A stretch of DNA of 13,150 nt, from positions 1 to 13,150 of the forward strand of contig CAMLHT010000101.1 of NCBI GenBank assembly GCA_946479895.1. The letters run 5' to 3'. Under the pieces are notes generated by a model. That model made no database searches and was not told the DNA's origin. It saw nothing but the letters and a program-made list of their open reading frames with translations. Position 1 is the stretch's first letter, and each line of letters opens with the position of its first letter. Shown here in pieces: positions 5,194 to 12,870 of this stretch. The stretch is from an uncultured Gemmatimonadota bacterium. GTDB lineage: Bacteria; Gemmatimonadota; Gemmatimonadetes; Gemmatimonadales; Gemmatimonadaceae. Both the position numbers and the translations under genes were made by a program.

Positions 5194-6177
5194 ATGCCCC
5201 TATCAACCGTCCAACAGTTTCCCCAGAGCCGGACACTCCTGCCGCGGACGCGGCTGGCGTATATCCATCTGCGGAACCTCCTGACGGACGCCAAGCGCGA
5301 CCGGGGCGCCCGCATCGCGGGCTACGTGGCGATCTGGCTCCCGGAAGAGATGATCGTGCTCTACATGATCAATGGAGAGCTGATCAACGCGACGCTGTGT
5401 GATGCCAGGGGGTCGCGCGCCGTTTCCATCTCCCGCGCGCTGGAACACGTCCCGGCCGAGCCGGAATACGGCGAGATCTGCTTCTGCGCGGCCGAGCCAG
5501 AGCAGCTGGACTGCATGTACCTGTCGCAGACCACGCCGCCCGTCGCCTGGCCCGAGCGTCTCGCGATCACGGATCCGGTCACCCTCTTCCCCTACCTCGG
5601 CGCGACGACGTTCGACGGGCTGCTGGAGATCGTCACCGGGGACGCGGTGAACTACGTGGTGTTCGTCAACGGGATGGTGTCGCGCTCGTATCTCTGCGGC
5701 GACGCGGTCTCAACGCCGTACGCGTCGAACGACGACGTCGGCCGGCTGTTCGCGTACGCGCGGCCCGGCGAGGTGCGGGTGCGCCGCTGGAACGAGATCC
5801 CGGAAGTCGGCGTGCAGGCGCCGCCGGCCCTGGTGCAGGCCTATCGCGACCTCGCCGCGGGGCTCGTCAACACGCTGGTGAAGGGCGGACGGGCCAGCGC
5901 GCCGGCGATCGCCGAGCAGGCGCGGCAGACGCTGGTGGAGACGTATCCCGTGCTCGAGGGGCTGGCGCTTTCCGATCGTCCGGCGAAGGGCGAGATCGTC
6001 GCCGACAGCAACACGCTGACGATGGGCATCGCCGCGTGGGTGCGCGAAGTCATGTGGACGGCCGTCGACCACGACTCCACGGCGCCGGAGCAGCTGCTCA
6101 AGGAGCTGACCTGGGAGCGCCGGCACATGTTCCAGTCGGCCGGGCTGTACGAGCAGATACCGTGGAAGGTGCTGTAG
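5194..6177 (+). CDS. uncharacterised protein with two related beta-rich modules (DUF4388-like pattern)
   Basis: I do not recognise a named family for this 327-aa cytosolic-looking protein; it has no signal peptide or membrane segment. Two similar modules are visible. The first, residues about 39-72, reads 'ARIAGYVAIWLPEEMIVLYM' then NGELINATLCD. The second, about 139-171, reads TFDGLLEIVTGD, then NYVVFVNGMVSRSYLCGD. Each is strand-turn-strand with a central NG and a following L-C, a pattern like the 'GxLxI...G.LyFxNGxLvxA' module of DUF4388 proteins. The C-terminal third (about 215-327) is helical and ends in a Trp-rich tail. The ATG at 5194 is chosen because the longer frame (GTG at 5119) begins in the trxA terminator; an in-frame TTG at 5158 is the alternative, and neither has a good ribosome site. 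rsmI follows after 44 nt. Function unknown; a regulatory or scaffold role is a guess. Confidence 0.7.
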   Translation: MPLSTVQQFPQSRTLLPRTRLAYIHLRNLLTDAKRDRGARIAGYVAIWLPEEMIVLYMINGELINATLCDARGSRAVSISRALEHVPAEPEYGEICFCAAEPEQLDCMYLSQTTPPVAWPERLAITDPVTLFPYLGATTFDGLLEIVTGDAVNYVVFVNGMVSRSYLCGDAVSTPYASNDDVGRLFAYARPGEVRVRRWNEIPEVGVQAPPALVQAYRDLAAGLVNTLVKGGRASAPAIAEQARQTLVETYPVLEGLALSDRPAKGEIVADSNTLTMGIAAWVREVMWTAVDHDSTAPEQLLKELTWERRHMFQSAGLYEQIPWKVL

Positions 6178-6178
6178 A

Positions 6179-6205
6179 GGAGGGAGCCTCCGCCCTCCGC
6201 CCTCC
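6179..6205 (+). promoter_or_regulatory. GGAGG-containing hairpin ahead of rsmI
   Basis: Immediately after the stop at 6177, GGAGGG (6179-6184) can pair with CCTCC at 6187-6191, or with CCCTCC at 6193-6198 or 6200-6205, giving three mutually exclusive small stems. The last is followed by CTAGCTTTTCC. It could be a weak terminator for the upstream gene or a leader fold. The rsmI ATG at 6222 has no ribosome site within 15 nt, so the element lies where one would look for translational signals. Confidence 0.35.
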
Positions 6206-6221
6206 CCACTAGCTTTTCCGC

Positions 6222-7049
6222 ATGCCCGGCACCCTCTATGTCGTCAGCACCCCCATCGGCAACATGGGGGATTTTTCTTTCCGGGCGGTCGAGGTGCTGA
6301 AGTCGGTCGACCTGCTGCTGGCCGAGGACACGCGGCACACGCGGCATCTGCTCGACCGGTACGGCATCGCGGCGAAGATGGCCGCGTACCATGAGCACAA
6401 CGAGGCGGCTGCGACGCCGGGACTGGTCGCGCGGCTGCTGGCCGGGGAGTCGATGGCCCTGGTGACCGATGCCGGCACGCCGCTCGTGTCCGATCCCGGC
6501 GCGCGGCTGGTCGCGTCGGCGGTCGAGGCGGGCGTTCCGGTCTCGCCGATCCCTGGCGCGTCGGCGATGCTCGCGGCCCTCGTCGCCTCCGGCATCGCGT
6601 CGGATCGCTTCACCTTTTTCGGATTCCTACCGCGGTCGGGATCGGAACGAAAGGCAGCCATCGAGGAGCTTGCCGGCCTGGAGCACACGGCGGTGCTCTA
6701 TGAGGCGCCGTCGCGCGTCGGGGCTACCCTCACCGATCTCGCCGCCGCCGGCGCAGCCGACCGCACCGTCTCGCTGGCGCGCGAGCTGACGAAGCAGTTC
6801 GAGGAGGTTCGCCGGGGAACGGTCGCCGCGCTCGCCGCGTACTATGAGGAGCATCCGCCGCGCGGAGAATTCGTGATCGTCCTGGCGGGCGCCACGCGTC
6901 CCGAGGCGGATGAAGCCACCGTGCGCGCGCGGGTTCGGCAGTTGCGCGAACAGGGGTTGAGCGCGCGGGATACCGCGGCCGCGGTGTCGAAGGAGCTGGG
7001 AGTCTCGAAGAAGCTGGCGTACCGGATGACGCAGGAGACCGATGAGTAG
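6222..7049 (+). CDS. rsmI: 16S rRNA (cytidine(1402)-2'-O)-methyltransferase
   Basis: RsmI uses SAM to methylate the 2'-O of C1402 in 16S rRNA, in the P-site decoding region, working with RsmH which makes the N4-methyl group. The 275-aa protein has the tetrapyrrole-methylase fold. Diagnostic segments are the N-terminal LYVVSTPIGNMGDFSFRAVE, AEDTRHTRHLL (about 35-45), the SAM-site VTDAGTPLVSDPGARLV (about 81-97), PIPGASA, FFGFLPR, YEAPSRVG and RELTKQFEEVRRG. The C-terminal RsmI extension (after about 225) carries the helix-turn-helix-like 'SARDTAAAVSKELGVSKKLAY'. The ATG at 6222 lacks a nearby ribosome site. The stop overlaps the next gene by 8 nt (ATGAGTAG), so the downstream envelope genes are translationally linked to it. 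Confidence 0.96.
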   Translation: MPGTLYVVSTPIGNMGDFSFRAVEVLKSVDLLLAEDTRHTRHLLDRYGIAAKMAAYHEHNEAAATPGLVARLLAGESMALVTDAGTPLVSDPGARLVASAVEAGVPVSPIPGASAMLAALVASGIASDRFTFFGFLPRSGSERKAAIEELAGLEHTAVLYEAPSRVGATLTDLAAAGAADRTVSLARELTKQFEEVRRGTVAALAAYYEEHPPRGEFVIVLAGATRPEADEATVRARVRQLREQGLSARDTAAAVSKELGVSKKLAYRMTQETDE

Positions 7050-7791
7050 AGGGGCGGGCGGGGAGTCGGATCGGCCGGGGGGCGCGTCGAGGCGCGCGGC
7101 GGGACTGTGTGCCATCGCGGTCGCCGTCGTCGCAGGGATGGCGTTCTCCACTCCACGCGCCCCCGAGCTCGCCGCGCCGCCCGCTCCGGTCATGACCATT
7201 GCGCGCCTCCAGTACGACGGCGGCGGCGACTGGTACGCGAATCCGTCGAGCCTGCCGAACCTGCTCGCCGCGATCCGTGAGCGAACGGCGCTCAAGGTGG
7301 AGCGGACCGAGGCGCGCGTGAAGCTGACGGACGACCAGCTCTGGGATTACCCGTTCCTCCACGTCACCGGCCACGGCAACCTCAAGCTCAGCGACGTCGA
7401 AGTGGCTCGCCTGCGCGAATACCTGCTGCGCGGCGGATTCCTCCACGTCAGCGACAACTACGGGCTCGATTCGAGCTTCCGGCGCGAGATCGCCCGCGTC
7501 TTCCCCGACCGGCCGCTGGTCGACGTGCCGCTCACGCACCCGGTGTATCACCTGGTCTACGATTTTCCGAAGGGGCTTCCCAAGATCCACGAGCACGACG
7601 GCAAGCCGGCGCGCGGATTCGGGATCTTCGTCGGCGACCGCCTGGCGGTGTTCTATGATTACGAGTGCGACCTCGGGAACGGCTGGGAAGACCCCGAGGT
7701 GTACCATGATCCACCCGCGCTGCACGAGGCGGCGCTCCGCATGGGGGTCAACCTCTTCGTGTACGCCGTGACGAGCCGGACGACGCCGTGA
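7042..7791 (+). CDS. DUF4159 domain protein with N-terminal anchor
   Basis: A 249-aa protein of the DUF4159 family, whose members are found near MoxR/DUF58/VWA-type envelope gene clusters and have a fold like class I glutamine amidotransferases; their biochemical role is not established. A short Arg-rich N-terminus is followed by one hydrophobic segment (about 21-37, 'GLCAIAVAVVAGMAFS'), suggesting a signal peptide or single anchor with the domain outside the cytoplasm. The DUF4159 core spans about 50-240: IARLQYDGGGDWYANPSSL, then YPFLHVTGHGNLKLSD, YLLRGGFLHVSDNYG (131-141) and RPLVDVPLTHPVYH, ending in a helix with GVNLFVYAV. No von Willebrand domain is fused to it. The ATG at 7042 overlaps the rsmI stop and has a good ribosome site AGGAG at 7033-7037. 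The stop overlaps the next start (GTGA). Confidence 0.9.
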   Translation: MSRGAGGESDRPGGASRRAAGLCAIAVAVVAGMAFSTPRAPELAAPPAPVMTIARLQYDGGGDWYANPSSLPNLLAAIRERTALKVERTEARVKLTDDQLWDYPFLHVTGHGNLKLSDVEVARLREYLLRGGFLHVSDNYGLDSSFRREIARVFPDRPLVDVPLTHPVYHLVYDFPKGLPKIHEHDGKPARGFGIFVGDRLAVFYDYECDLGNGWEDPEVYHDPPALHEAALRMGVNLFVYAVTSRTTP

Positions 7792-10700
7792 CGATTTCGC
7801 AGCTGGTCGACCGCGAGCGCCATTCGTTGCGGCGGCTGCACGTGATCGCCGGCGTCGTCATCGCGCTCGCGCTCACCGCCTCCATCGTCGCGCTCGCGAC
7901 CGTGGGACTCGGCGGCGCCCGATGGATGACCCTTCCGCGGGCGACGCCGTTCGCGGTCTGGGCAGCGGTGATCGCCGCGAACGTCGGCGCGTGGGCGCTC
8001 ACCCGCTACGTCCTCGCGCGCGAGACCAGCGTCGATGAGATCGCGGCCGCGCTCGAGCGCGAGCAGTCGCTTCGCGCGGGATCGGTGCGCGGGACGATGG
8101 AAGTCGCGAACACCGGCTCCCTCGGCCAGAAGGCCGCCGCCGACCTGACCTCGCGGCTCGGCGCGGTGGGGGACACTCTCGTGCCAGGAGCCCGCGGGCG
8201 GGCGCGTCGCCGCCTCACTCGCCTGGCGCTCACGGCCGCCGTCGCCGTCGTCGCGCTCGGAGCGCTCGCCCCGGCGTTCGGTGACGGACTGCGGGCCGTG
8301 ATCCGCCCGGTGGATGCGTGGCGCGGAACCCTGCTGCCGGCCATCACGTTCGAGCATCTCCCGACCGCGGTCGTGCGGGGCGAGGCGCTCACGCTGCGGA
8401 TGATGGCTCCGGGCCGCCGCCAGGTGACGCTCGACCGCCGGGCGACGGGGGAAGGGTGGCACACCGACCGGCTCCAGCCCGGGCCCGACGGTCGGGTCGC
8501 GGTGGACGTCGGGCCGATGAGCGGCGACCTGTACCTCGTCGCGTCCGACGGGCGATCGGCGACCGATACCCTCGTCGTGCGGGTGGCGGACCGTCCGTTC
8601 CTTGGGGGCATCGCGATGCACGCCACGTATCCCGCCTACCTCGGGCGCGCCGCGGAAGGGCTGCCGATGGGGGAGCCGGCGCGCGTGCCGGCGGGGACGG
8701 TCATCGAGATCAGCGGACGCGCATCCACGGAGCTTCATGAGATTTCTCTCGTGAGCGAGCTTGCGGACGCGTCCCGCGTACCGCTGACGCCGTCCGGCCA
8801 CGCGTTCCGCGGCCGACTCGTGCCCCGGGCCTCCGGCGCGTGGCGTTGGTCGGCGTCGGGAGTGGCCGGGGTCGTGAGCGACGTGCCGCCGCCGGTGGAG
8901 ATAGAGGTCATTCCCGATTCGCTGCCGCGCGTGGAGATCGTGACGCCCGCGCGCGACACGCTCGTGGCGCCCGGCGCCCAGGTGCCGCTCCGGCTCGCCG
9001 CCATGGATGACCATGGCCTCGCATCGGTGGACGTCGTGAGCTGGTCCACGCGCGATGCCCGCGACGGGCAGCGCGTGACCGTCAACGTCGCCCGGCAGCC
9101 CGGCGCGATCTGGGGCAGTGCCATCGTGCTCGACGTCGGCCAGCGCGGACTCGTGGCCGGCGACGTGCTGCACATCCGCGTCGCCGCGACGGACAACTCG
9201 CCGTGGAGCCAGCGCGGGGAGAGCCGCGAGCTCCTCGTCCGCGTGGCGACGGCCGAGCAGCAGCGGGACATGGCCCGCGCCACCGGTGACTCCGCGGTCG
9301 CCGCCGCCGAAGCGGCGGTCAAGGCGCAGAAGGCCCTCGAGCGCCGTGCGGCCGAAGCGGGGCAGGAACGCGCCGCCAATGCCGACGGCAAGGGCGGTGA
9401 CCGGATGAGCTTCGAGGCGGCGCAGAAGGCCAAGGCCGTCGCGCAGGACCAGAAGGCGCTCGCCGACCAGGTGAAGCAGCTCGCCGAGGTCGCGAAGGCG
9501 CTCGAGCAGCAGCTGCGCGAAGCCGGCGCGCTCGACACGAGCCTCGCGAAGCAGCTGCAGGAAGCGCAGGCCATGCTGCGCGATGCCCTGACGCCCGAGA
9601 TGCTCCAGCAGATGCAGAAGCTCGAGCAGTCGGCCCAGGACCTCTCGCGCGAGGATGCCCAGCAGTCGCTGCGCGACCTGCGGGAGCAGCAGCGGCGCCT
9701 GCGTGAGCAGCTCGAGAAAAGCGCCGAGATGCTCAAGCGGGCGGCGATGGAAGGCTCGATGCAGACGCTGACGGACGAGGCGAAGGACCTCGCCAATCGC
9801 CAGCGGAAGCTCGCCGACTCCAGCGCCATGATGCCCGAGCCGCGCCGCGACCAGGCCGCGAAGGAGCTCGCCGACCGCACCGACCGTCTCGGGAAGCAGA
9901 TGGAAAAGCTCGAGGAGCGCCTCGAGAACGCGAAGGCCGCCACCGGTGCCGCGAAGACGCAGGAGGCTCGCGACCACGCGGAGTCGGCCGAGCAGAAGCT
10001 CCGTGGCGATCAGGCGAAGCCGGCCGGTGAGCCGAAGCCCGGAGGCGAGCAGAAAGCCGGCGCCGATGCGAAGGCGGGAGCCGGCGGCGAGCAGAAGCAG
10101 GGCGCGGGCGGCGAGGCGCGCCCCGGTGGCTCCGGCGAGAAGGCCGGCCAGGCGGCGCGCGATGCCGCCGAGCAGATGGACCAGGCGGCGAGCGCGATGA
10201 AGGCCGCGCGCGACGGCCAGGTGCAGGAATGGAAGAAGGAGCTGACGTCGGCGCTCGACCAGAGCATCCAGGAGCTCCTCCAGATGTCGCGTGAGGAGAG
10301 CGCACTCCAGCAGCAGGTGCGGTCCGGCGCCGCGAAGAGCGAGGACGCGCGCGGGCAGCAGAGCGCCATCAAGCAGGGGCTCGACGCGGCGTCGCAGCGG
10401 CTCCAGCGCGAGGCGCAGAAGAGCACCCTGCTGTCCGGCCGCTCGCAGCGCGCCGTCGCCGATGCGCAGCAGAAGGTCGACCAGGCGACGCAGTCCGCCT
10501 CCGACCCGCGGTCCGGGTCGCAGTCCGCGCAGGCGATGAACGAGGCCGCCGAGGCCCTCAACAAGGCCGCGGCCTCCCTCGCCCGCGATCGCGAGCGCGC
10601 GAACACGGCGTCGTCGGCGTCGGGCTTCGCCGAGATGATCCAGCAGATGCAGGAGATGGCGGGGAAGCAGGGCTCCATCAACTCGCAGGCGCAGAGCATC

Positions 10701-11168
10701 ATGCCGCAGCCCGGAAGCTCGATGAGCGGCGCGGCGCAGGCCCAGGCGCGGGCGCTGGCCCGGCAGCAGCGTCAGGTGGCCGACAAGCTCGATGAGCTGG
10801 GCGACGGCGCCGGCGGCGACAAGGCGGCGAAGATGGCGCAGGAAGCGCGTCAGCTCGCCGAGGCGCTCGAGGGATCGCGCATCGACGCCACGACGCTCGC
10901 CCGCCAGCAGCAGCTCTTCAGGAAGATGCTCGACGCCGGACGGTCGCTGGAGAAGGAGGACCGCGAGGAAAGCGATCGCCGCGAGGCCAGGGCCGCCGTC
11001 GATCCGAAGACGCTGACGCCGTCAGCGGCGCCGGTGAAGGGGAAGGATGCGCAGCGATTCCGCGAGCCGACCTGGGACGAGCTCCGCGGCCTGAGCGCCG
11101 ACGAGCGCCGGCTGATCCTCGACTACTTCCGGAAGCTCAACGGTCCGCCGGGCGGCCGCGGAGGGTGA
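7788..11168 (+). CDS. large DUF4175-like membrane protein with long coiled coil
   Basis: A 1126-aa envelope protein resembling DUF4175/TIGR02302-type proteins; function unknown. Layout: three hydrophobic segments (about 19-42, 53-76, 143-162); a beta-rich extracytoplasmic region (about 180-485) of probable immunoglobulin-like modules ('ITFEHLPTAVVRGEALTLRM', 'TYPAYLGRAAEGLP', 'LAAMDDHGLASVDVV'); a very long Gln/Glu/Lys/Ala-rich coiled coil (about 487-740); a Gly/Lys/Glu/Gln low-complexity spacer (about 742-788); a second helical Gln-rich stretch (about 790-1060); and a conserved-looking tail FREPTWDELRGLSADERRLI followed by LDYFRKLNG. The GTG at 7788 overlaps the DUF4159 stop (GTGA), so it is probably made by translational coupling. 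The next gene starts 1 nt after its stop. No enzyme motif is visible. A structural or scaffold role across the periplasm is inference. DUF4175 assignment is by architecture and neighbourhood and needs a profile search. Confidence 0.88.
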   Translation: MTISQLVDRERHSLRRLHVIAGVVIALALTASIVALATVGLGGARWMTLPRATPFAVWAAVIAANVGAWALTRYVLARETSVDEIAAALEREQSLRAGSVRGTMEVANTGSLGQKAAADLTSRLGAVGDTLVPGARGRARRRLTRLALTAAVAVVALGALAPAFGDGLRAVIRPVDAWRGTLLPAITFEHLPTAVVRGEALTLRMMAPGRRQVTLDRRATGEGWHTDRLQPGPDGRVAVDVGPMSGDLYLVASDGRSATDTLVVRVADRPFLGGIAMHATYPAYLGRAAEGLPMGEPARVPAGTVIEISGRASTELHEISLVSELADASRVPLTPSGHAFRGRLVPRASGAWRWSASGVAGVVSDVPPPVEIEVIPDSLPRVEIVTPARDTLVAPGAQVPLRLAAMDDHGLASVDVVSWSTRDARDGQRVTVNVARQPGAIWGSAIVLDVGQRGLVAGDVLHIRVAATDNSPWSQRGESRELLVRVATAEQQRDMARATGDSAVAAAEAAVKAQKALERRAAEAGQERAANADGKGGDRMSFEAAQKAKAVAQDQKALADQVKQLAEVAKALEQQLREAGALDTSLAKQLQEAQAMLRDALTPEMLQQMQKLEQSAQDLSREDAQQSLRDLREQQRRLREQLEKSAEMLKRAAMEGSMQTLTDEAKDLANRQRKLADSSAMMPEPRRDQAAKELADRTDRLGKQMEKLEERLENAKAATGAAKTQEARDHAESAEQKLRGDQAKPAGEPKPGGEQKAGADAKAGAGGEQKQGAGGEARPGGSGEKAGQAARDAAEQMDQAASAMKAARDGQVQEWKKELTSALDQSIQELLQMSREESALQQQVRSGAAKSEDARGQQSAIKQGLDAASQRLQREAQKSTLLSGRSQRAVADAQQKVDQATQSASDPRSGSQSAQAMNEAAEALNKAAASLARDRERANTASSASGFAEMIQQMQEMAGKQGSINSQAQSIMPQPGSSMSGAAQAQARALARQQRQVADKLDELGDGAGGDKAAKMAQEARQLAEALEGSRIDATTLARQQQLFRKMLDAGRSLEKEDREESDRREARAAVDPKTLTPSAAPVKGKDAQRFREPTWDELRGLSADERRLILDYFRKLNGPPGGRGG
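11160..11165 (+). promoter_or_regulatory. ribosome binding site deciding the TPR gene start
   Basis: GGAGGG here, inside the last codons of the upstream gene, lies 4 nt before TTG (11170) and 22 nt before the nearest in-frame ATG (11188). The short distance favours the TTG start over the ATG. Confidence 0.5.
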
Positions 11169-11169
11169 G

Positions 11170-12870
11170 TTGAATCGCGGCAGATTGATGGCCCTCGTCG
11201 GCCTCCTCGTGATCGGGCCCGGGGTCGCCGGCGCGCAGCAGACGAAGCTCCCCGACTCGGTCGCGTTCACGCGCGCGCTCCAGCTCGAGGTCGACGGCAA
11301 GTACAGGGAAGCCGCGCCGTACTACCGGATGGCCCTCTACGGACCGGAGGCCCAGAACGCGTTGCTCGGCCTGGAGCGCGTCTACGCCGAGATCAACTGG
11401 ACCGACTCGCTGCTGGCGCCGCTCGACACCCTGCTGAAGCGGGAGCCGGCGAACCAGGTGTTCCGGACCGTTCACCTGCGATCGCTCCAGATGCTGAATC
11501 GCGACGCCGACCTGCGGCGCGCGTTCGATGAATGGACGAAAGTCGCCGGCAACGATCCCGCGCCCTACCGGGAGTACTCGCGCATGCTGCTTCAGCGCAA
11601 CCGGTCGGCCGCCGCGGACAGCGTGATCGCGCAGGGCCAGGCGGCACTCGGCTCGGTGCGCGGGCTCGAGCTGGAGGTCGCGCAGGTCCGCGCCTCCGCC
11701 GGCGAGTGGGTTGCAGCCGCGCGCGCCTGGCGCGCCGCGCTCGCGTTCGCGCCGGAGATGGAGCAGGGCGCCTCGTACTCGCTCGCACCCGCGCCGCCGT
11801 CGGTGCGCGACTCGGTGCGCCAGGTCTTCCTCGCGCCGCCAGCGTCCATCGCCTTGCGCCTCGCGCTCGCGCGAACGGAGATGAACTGGGGCTCGGCCTC
11901 CAACGGCTGGCATGCGCTGCGCGATCTTCCGCCCGACAGCGTCACGGTCGATGCGTGGATCGATTTCGCCGAGCGGGCCGAGGCCGAGGGAGAGTGGACG
12001 CTCGCGCGCGAAGCGCTGGTGCTGTCGCTGCGCTCACGTCCGTCCACGGCGCTGGCCCTGCGCGCGGCGACGGCGGCGATGAACGCCGGCGACGCGATGC
12101 AGGTGCTCACCCTCATCCCGCTTTCCTCCGCGGGAACCGACTCGGCGAAGATCGCGGCGACGCACGTCCCGCTGCACGTGCGCGCGCTCGCCAGCATCGG
12201 CCGCGCCGAGGGCGCGCAGCGGCTGGCGACGACGTTCGACAAGTGGTTTGCGCCCGCGACGCGCAATTCGGTCACCCGCACCGTGGCCTGGGGCTGGGTG
12301 CGGCAGGGAGACACCGAGCGCGCCCGGCAGGCGCTGGCCATGATCGGAGCCGACGCCGACTCGAGTGACACCGCCGGCTGGCTTGCGCTCTACAAGGGCG
12401 ACCTGAAGACGGCGCGACAACTTCTCCGCGCGGGCACCGAGCAGAGCCCCGAGCTCGCGCTCGCGCTGGGGACGGTCGCACGGATCAAGACCGAGCAGGC
12501 GCCCAAGGTGGGCGCGGCGTTCCTCGCGCTCGCCCGGGGCGACACCGCTGGCGCCGCCGCGGGATTCCTTGCCGCCGCTGACGCGACGCCGGACGCGGCG
12601 TCCACCCTCCTTGCGATCGCGGCGCAGCTTCACGCGGCGAAGCAGGACGACCCGGCGGCGATCGCGATCTGGTCCCGGATCCTCGACAAGTTTCCCGATT
12701 CCGCCGAGGCGCCGGAGGCGGAGCTCGCCTGGGGCCGCGCGCTCCTCCGCCGGAAGGACCCGAAGGCGGCGATCGAGCGCTTCGAGCACCTGATCCTCAC
12801 CTATTCGACGAGCGCGCTGGTGCCGCAGGCGCGGCGCGAGCTGGACCTCGCGAAGAAGATCATTCCATGA
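11170..12870 (+). CDS. secreted tetratricopeptide-repeat protein
   Basis: A 566-aa protein with an N-terminal signal peptide (NRGRLMALVGLLVIGPGVAGA, probable cleavage before QQTK), so it acts in the periplasm or outer envelope. The rest is almost entirely paired helices. TPR-type units are clear near the start ('ALQLEVDGKYREAAPYYRMAL', about 32-52) and at the end ('AIAIWSRILDKFPDSAEAPE' and 'DPKAAIERFEHLILTYSTSA', about 495-545), where the spacing suits the TPR/YbgF type with a C-terminal QARRELDLAKK helix. Middle repeats are divergent. TPR proteins usually hold protein complexes together; the partners here are probably the neighbouring envelope proteins (inference). Start TTG at 11170 is preferred for its ribosome site; ATG at 11188 would still leave a shorter signal peptide. 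The stop overlaps the next start (ATGA). Confidence 0.88.
   Translation: MNRGRLMALVGLLVIGPGVAGAQQTKLPDSVAFTRALQLEVDGKYREAAPYYRMALYGPEAQNALLGLERVYAEINWTDSLLAPLDTLLKREPANQVFRTVHLRSLQMLNRDADLRRAFDEWTKVAGNDPAPYREYSRMLLQRNRSAAADSVIAQGQAALGSVRGLELEVAQVRASAGEWVAAARAWRAALAFAPEMEQGASYSLAPAPPSVRDSVRQVFLAPPASIALRLALARTEMNWGSASNGWHALRDLPPDSVTVDAWIDFAERAEAEGEWTLAREALVLSLRSRPSTALALRAATAAMNAGDAMQVLTLIPLSSAGTDSAKIAATHVPLHVRALASIGRAEGAQRLATTFDKWFAPATRNSVTRTVAWGWVRQGDTERARQALAMIGADADSSDTAGWLALYKGDLKTARQLLRAGTEQSPELALALGTVARIKTEQAPKVGAAFLALARGDTAGAAAGFLAAADATPDAASTLLAIAAQLHAAKQDDPAAIAIWSRILDKFPDSAEAPEAELAWGRALLRRKDPKAAIERFEHLILTYSTSALVPQARRELDLAKKIIP

Noticed and set aside
4587..5315. Minus-strand frame ending in a CHPERSEGS peptide
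   Set aside because: This peptide is a well-known translation artefact of the interspersed repeat; the rest of the frame is antisense to trxA.
7659..9977. 772-aa open frame on the minus strand, antisense to the DUF4159 and DUF4175-like genes
   Set aside because: Its composition (Arg/Leu/His/Gly-rich, no domain pattern) is that of a high-GC shadow frame. The plus-strand genes here have clear domains, signal peptides and coupled starts.
10015..10150. Possible frameshift or assembly break in the Gly/Lys/Glu/Gln-rich spacer of the DUF4175-like gene
   Set aside because: The frame stays open through it and coiled-coil sequence resumes on the far side, so it reads as a genuine low-complexity linker.
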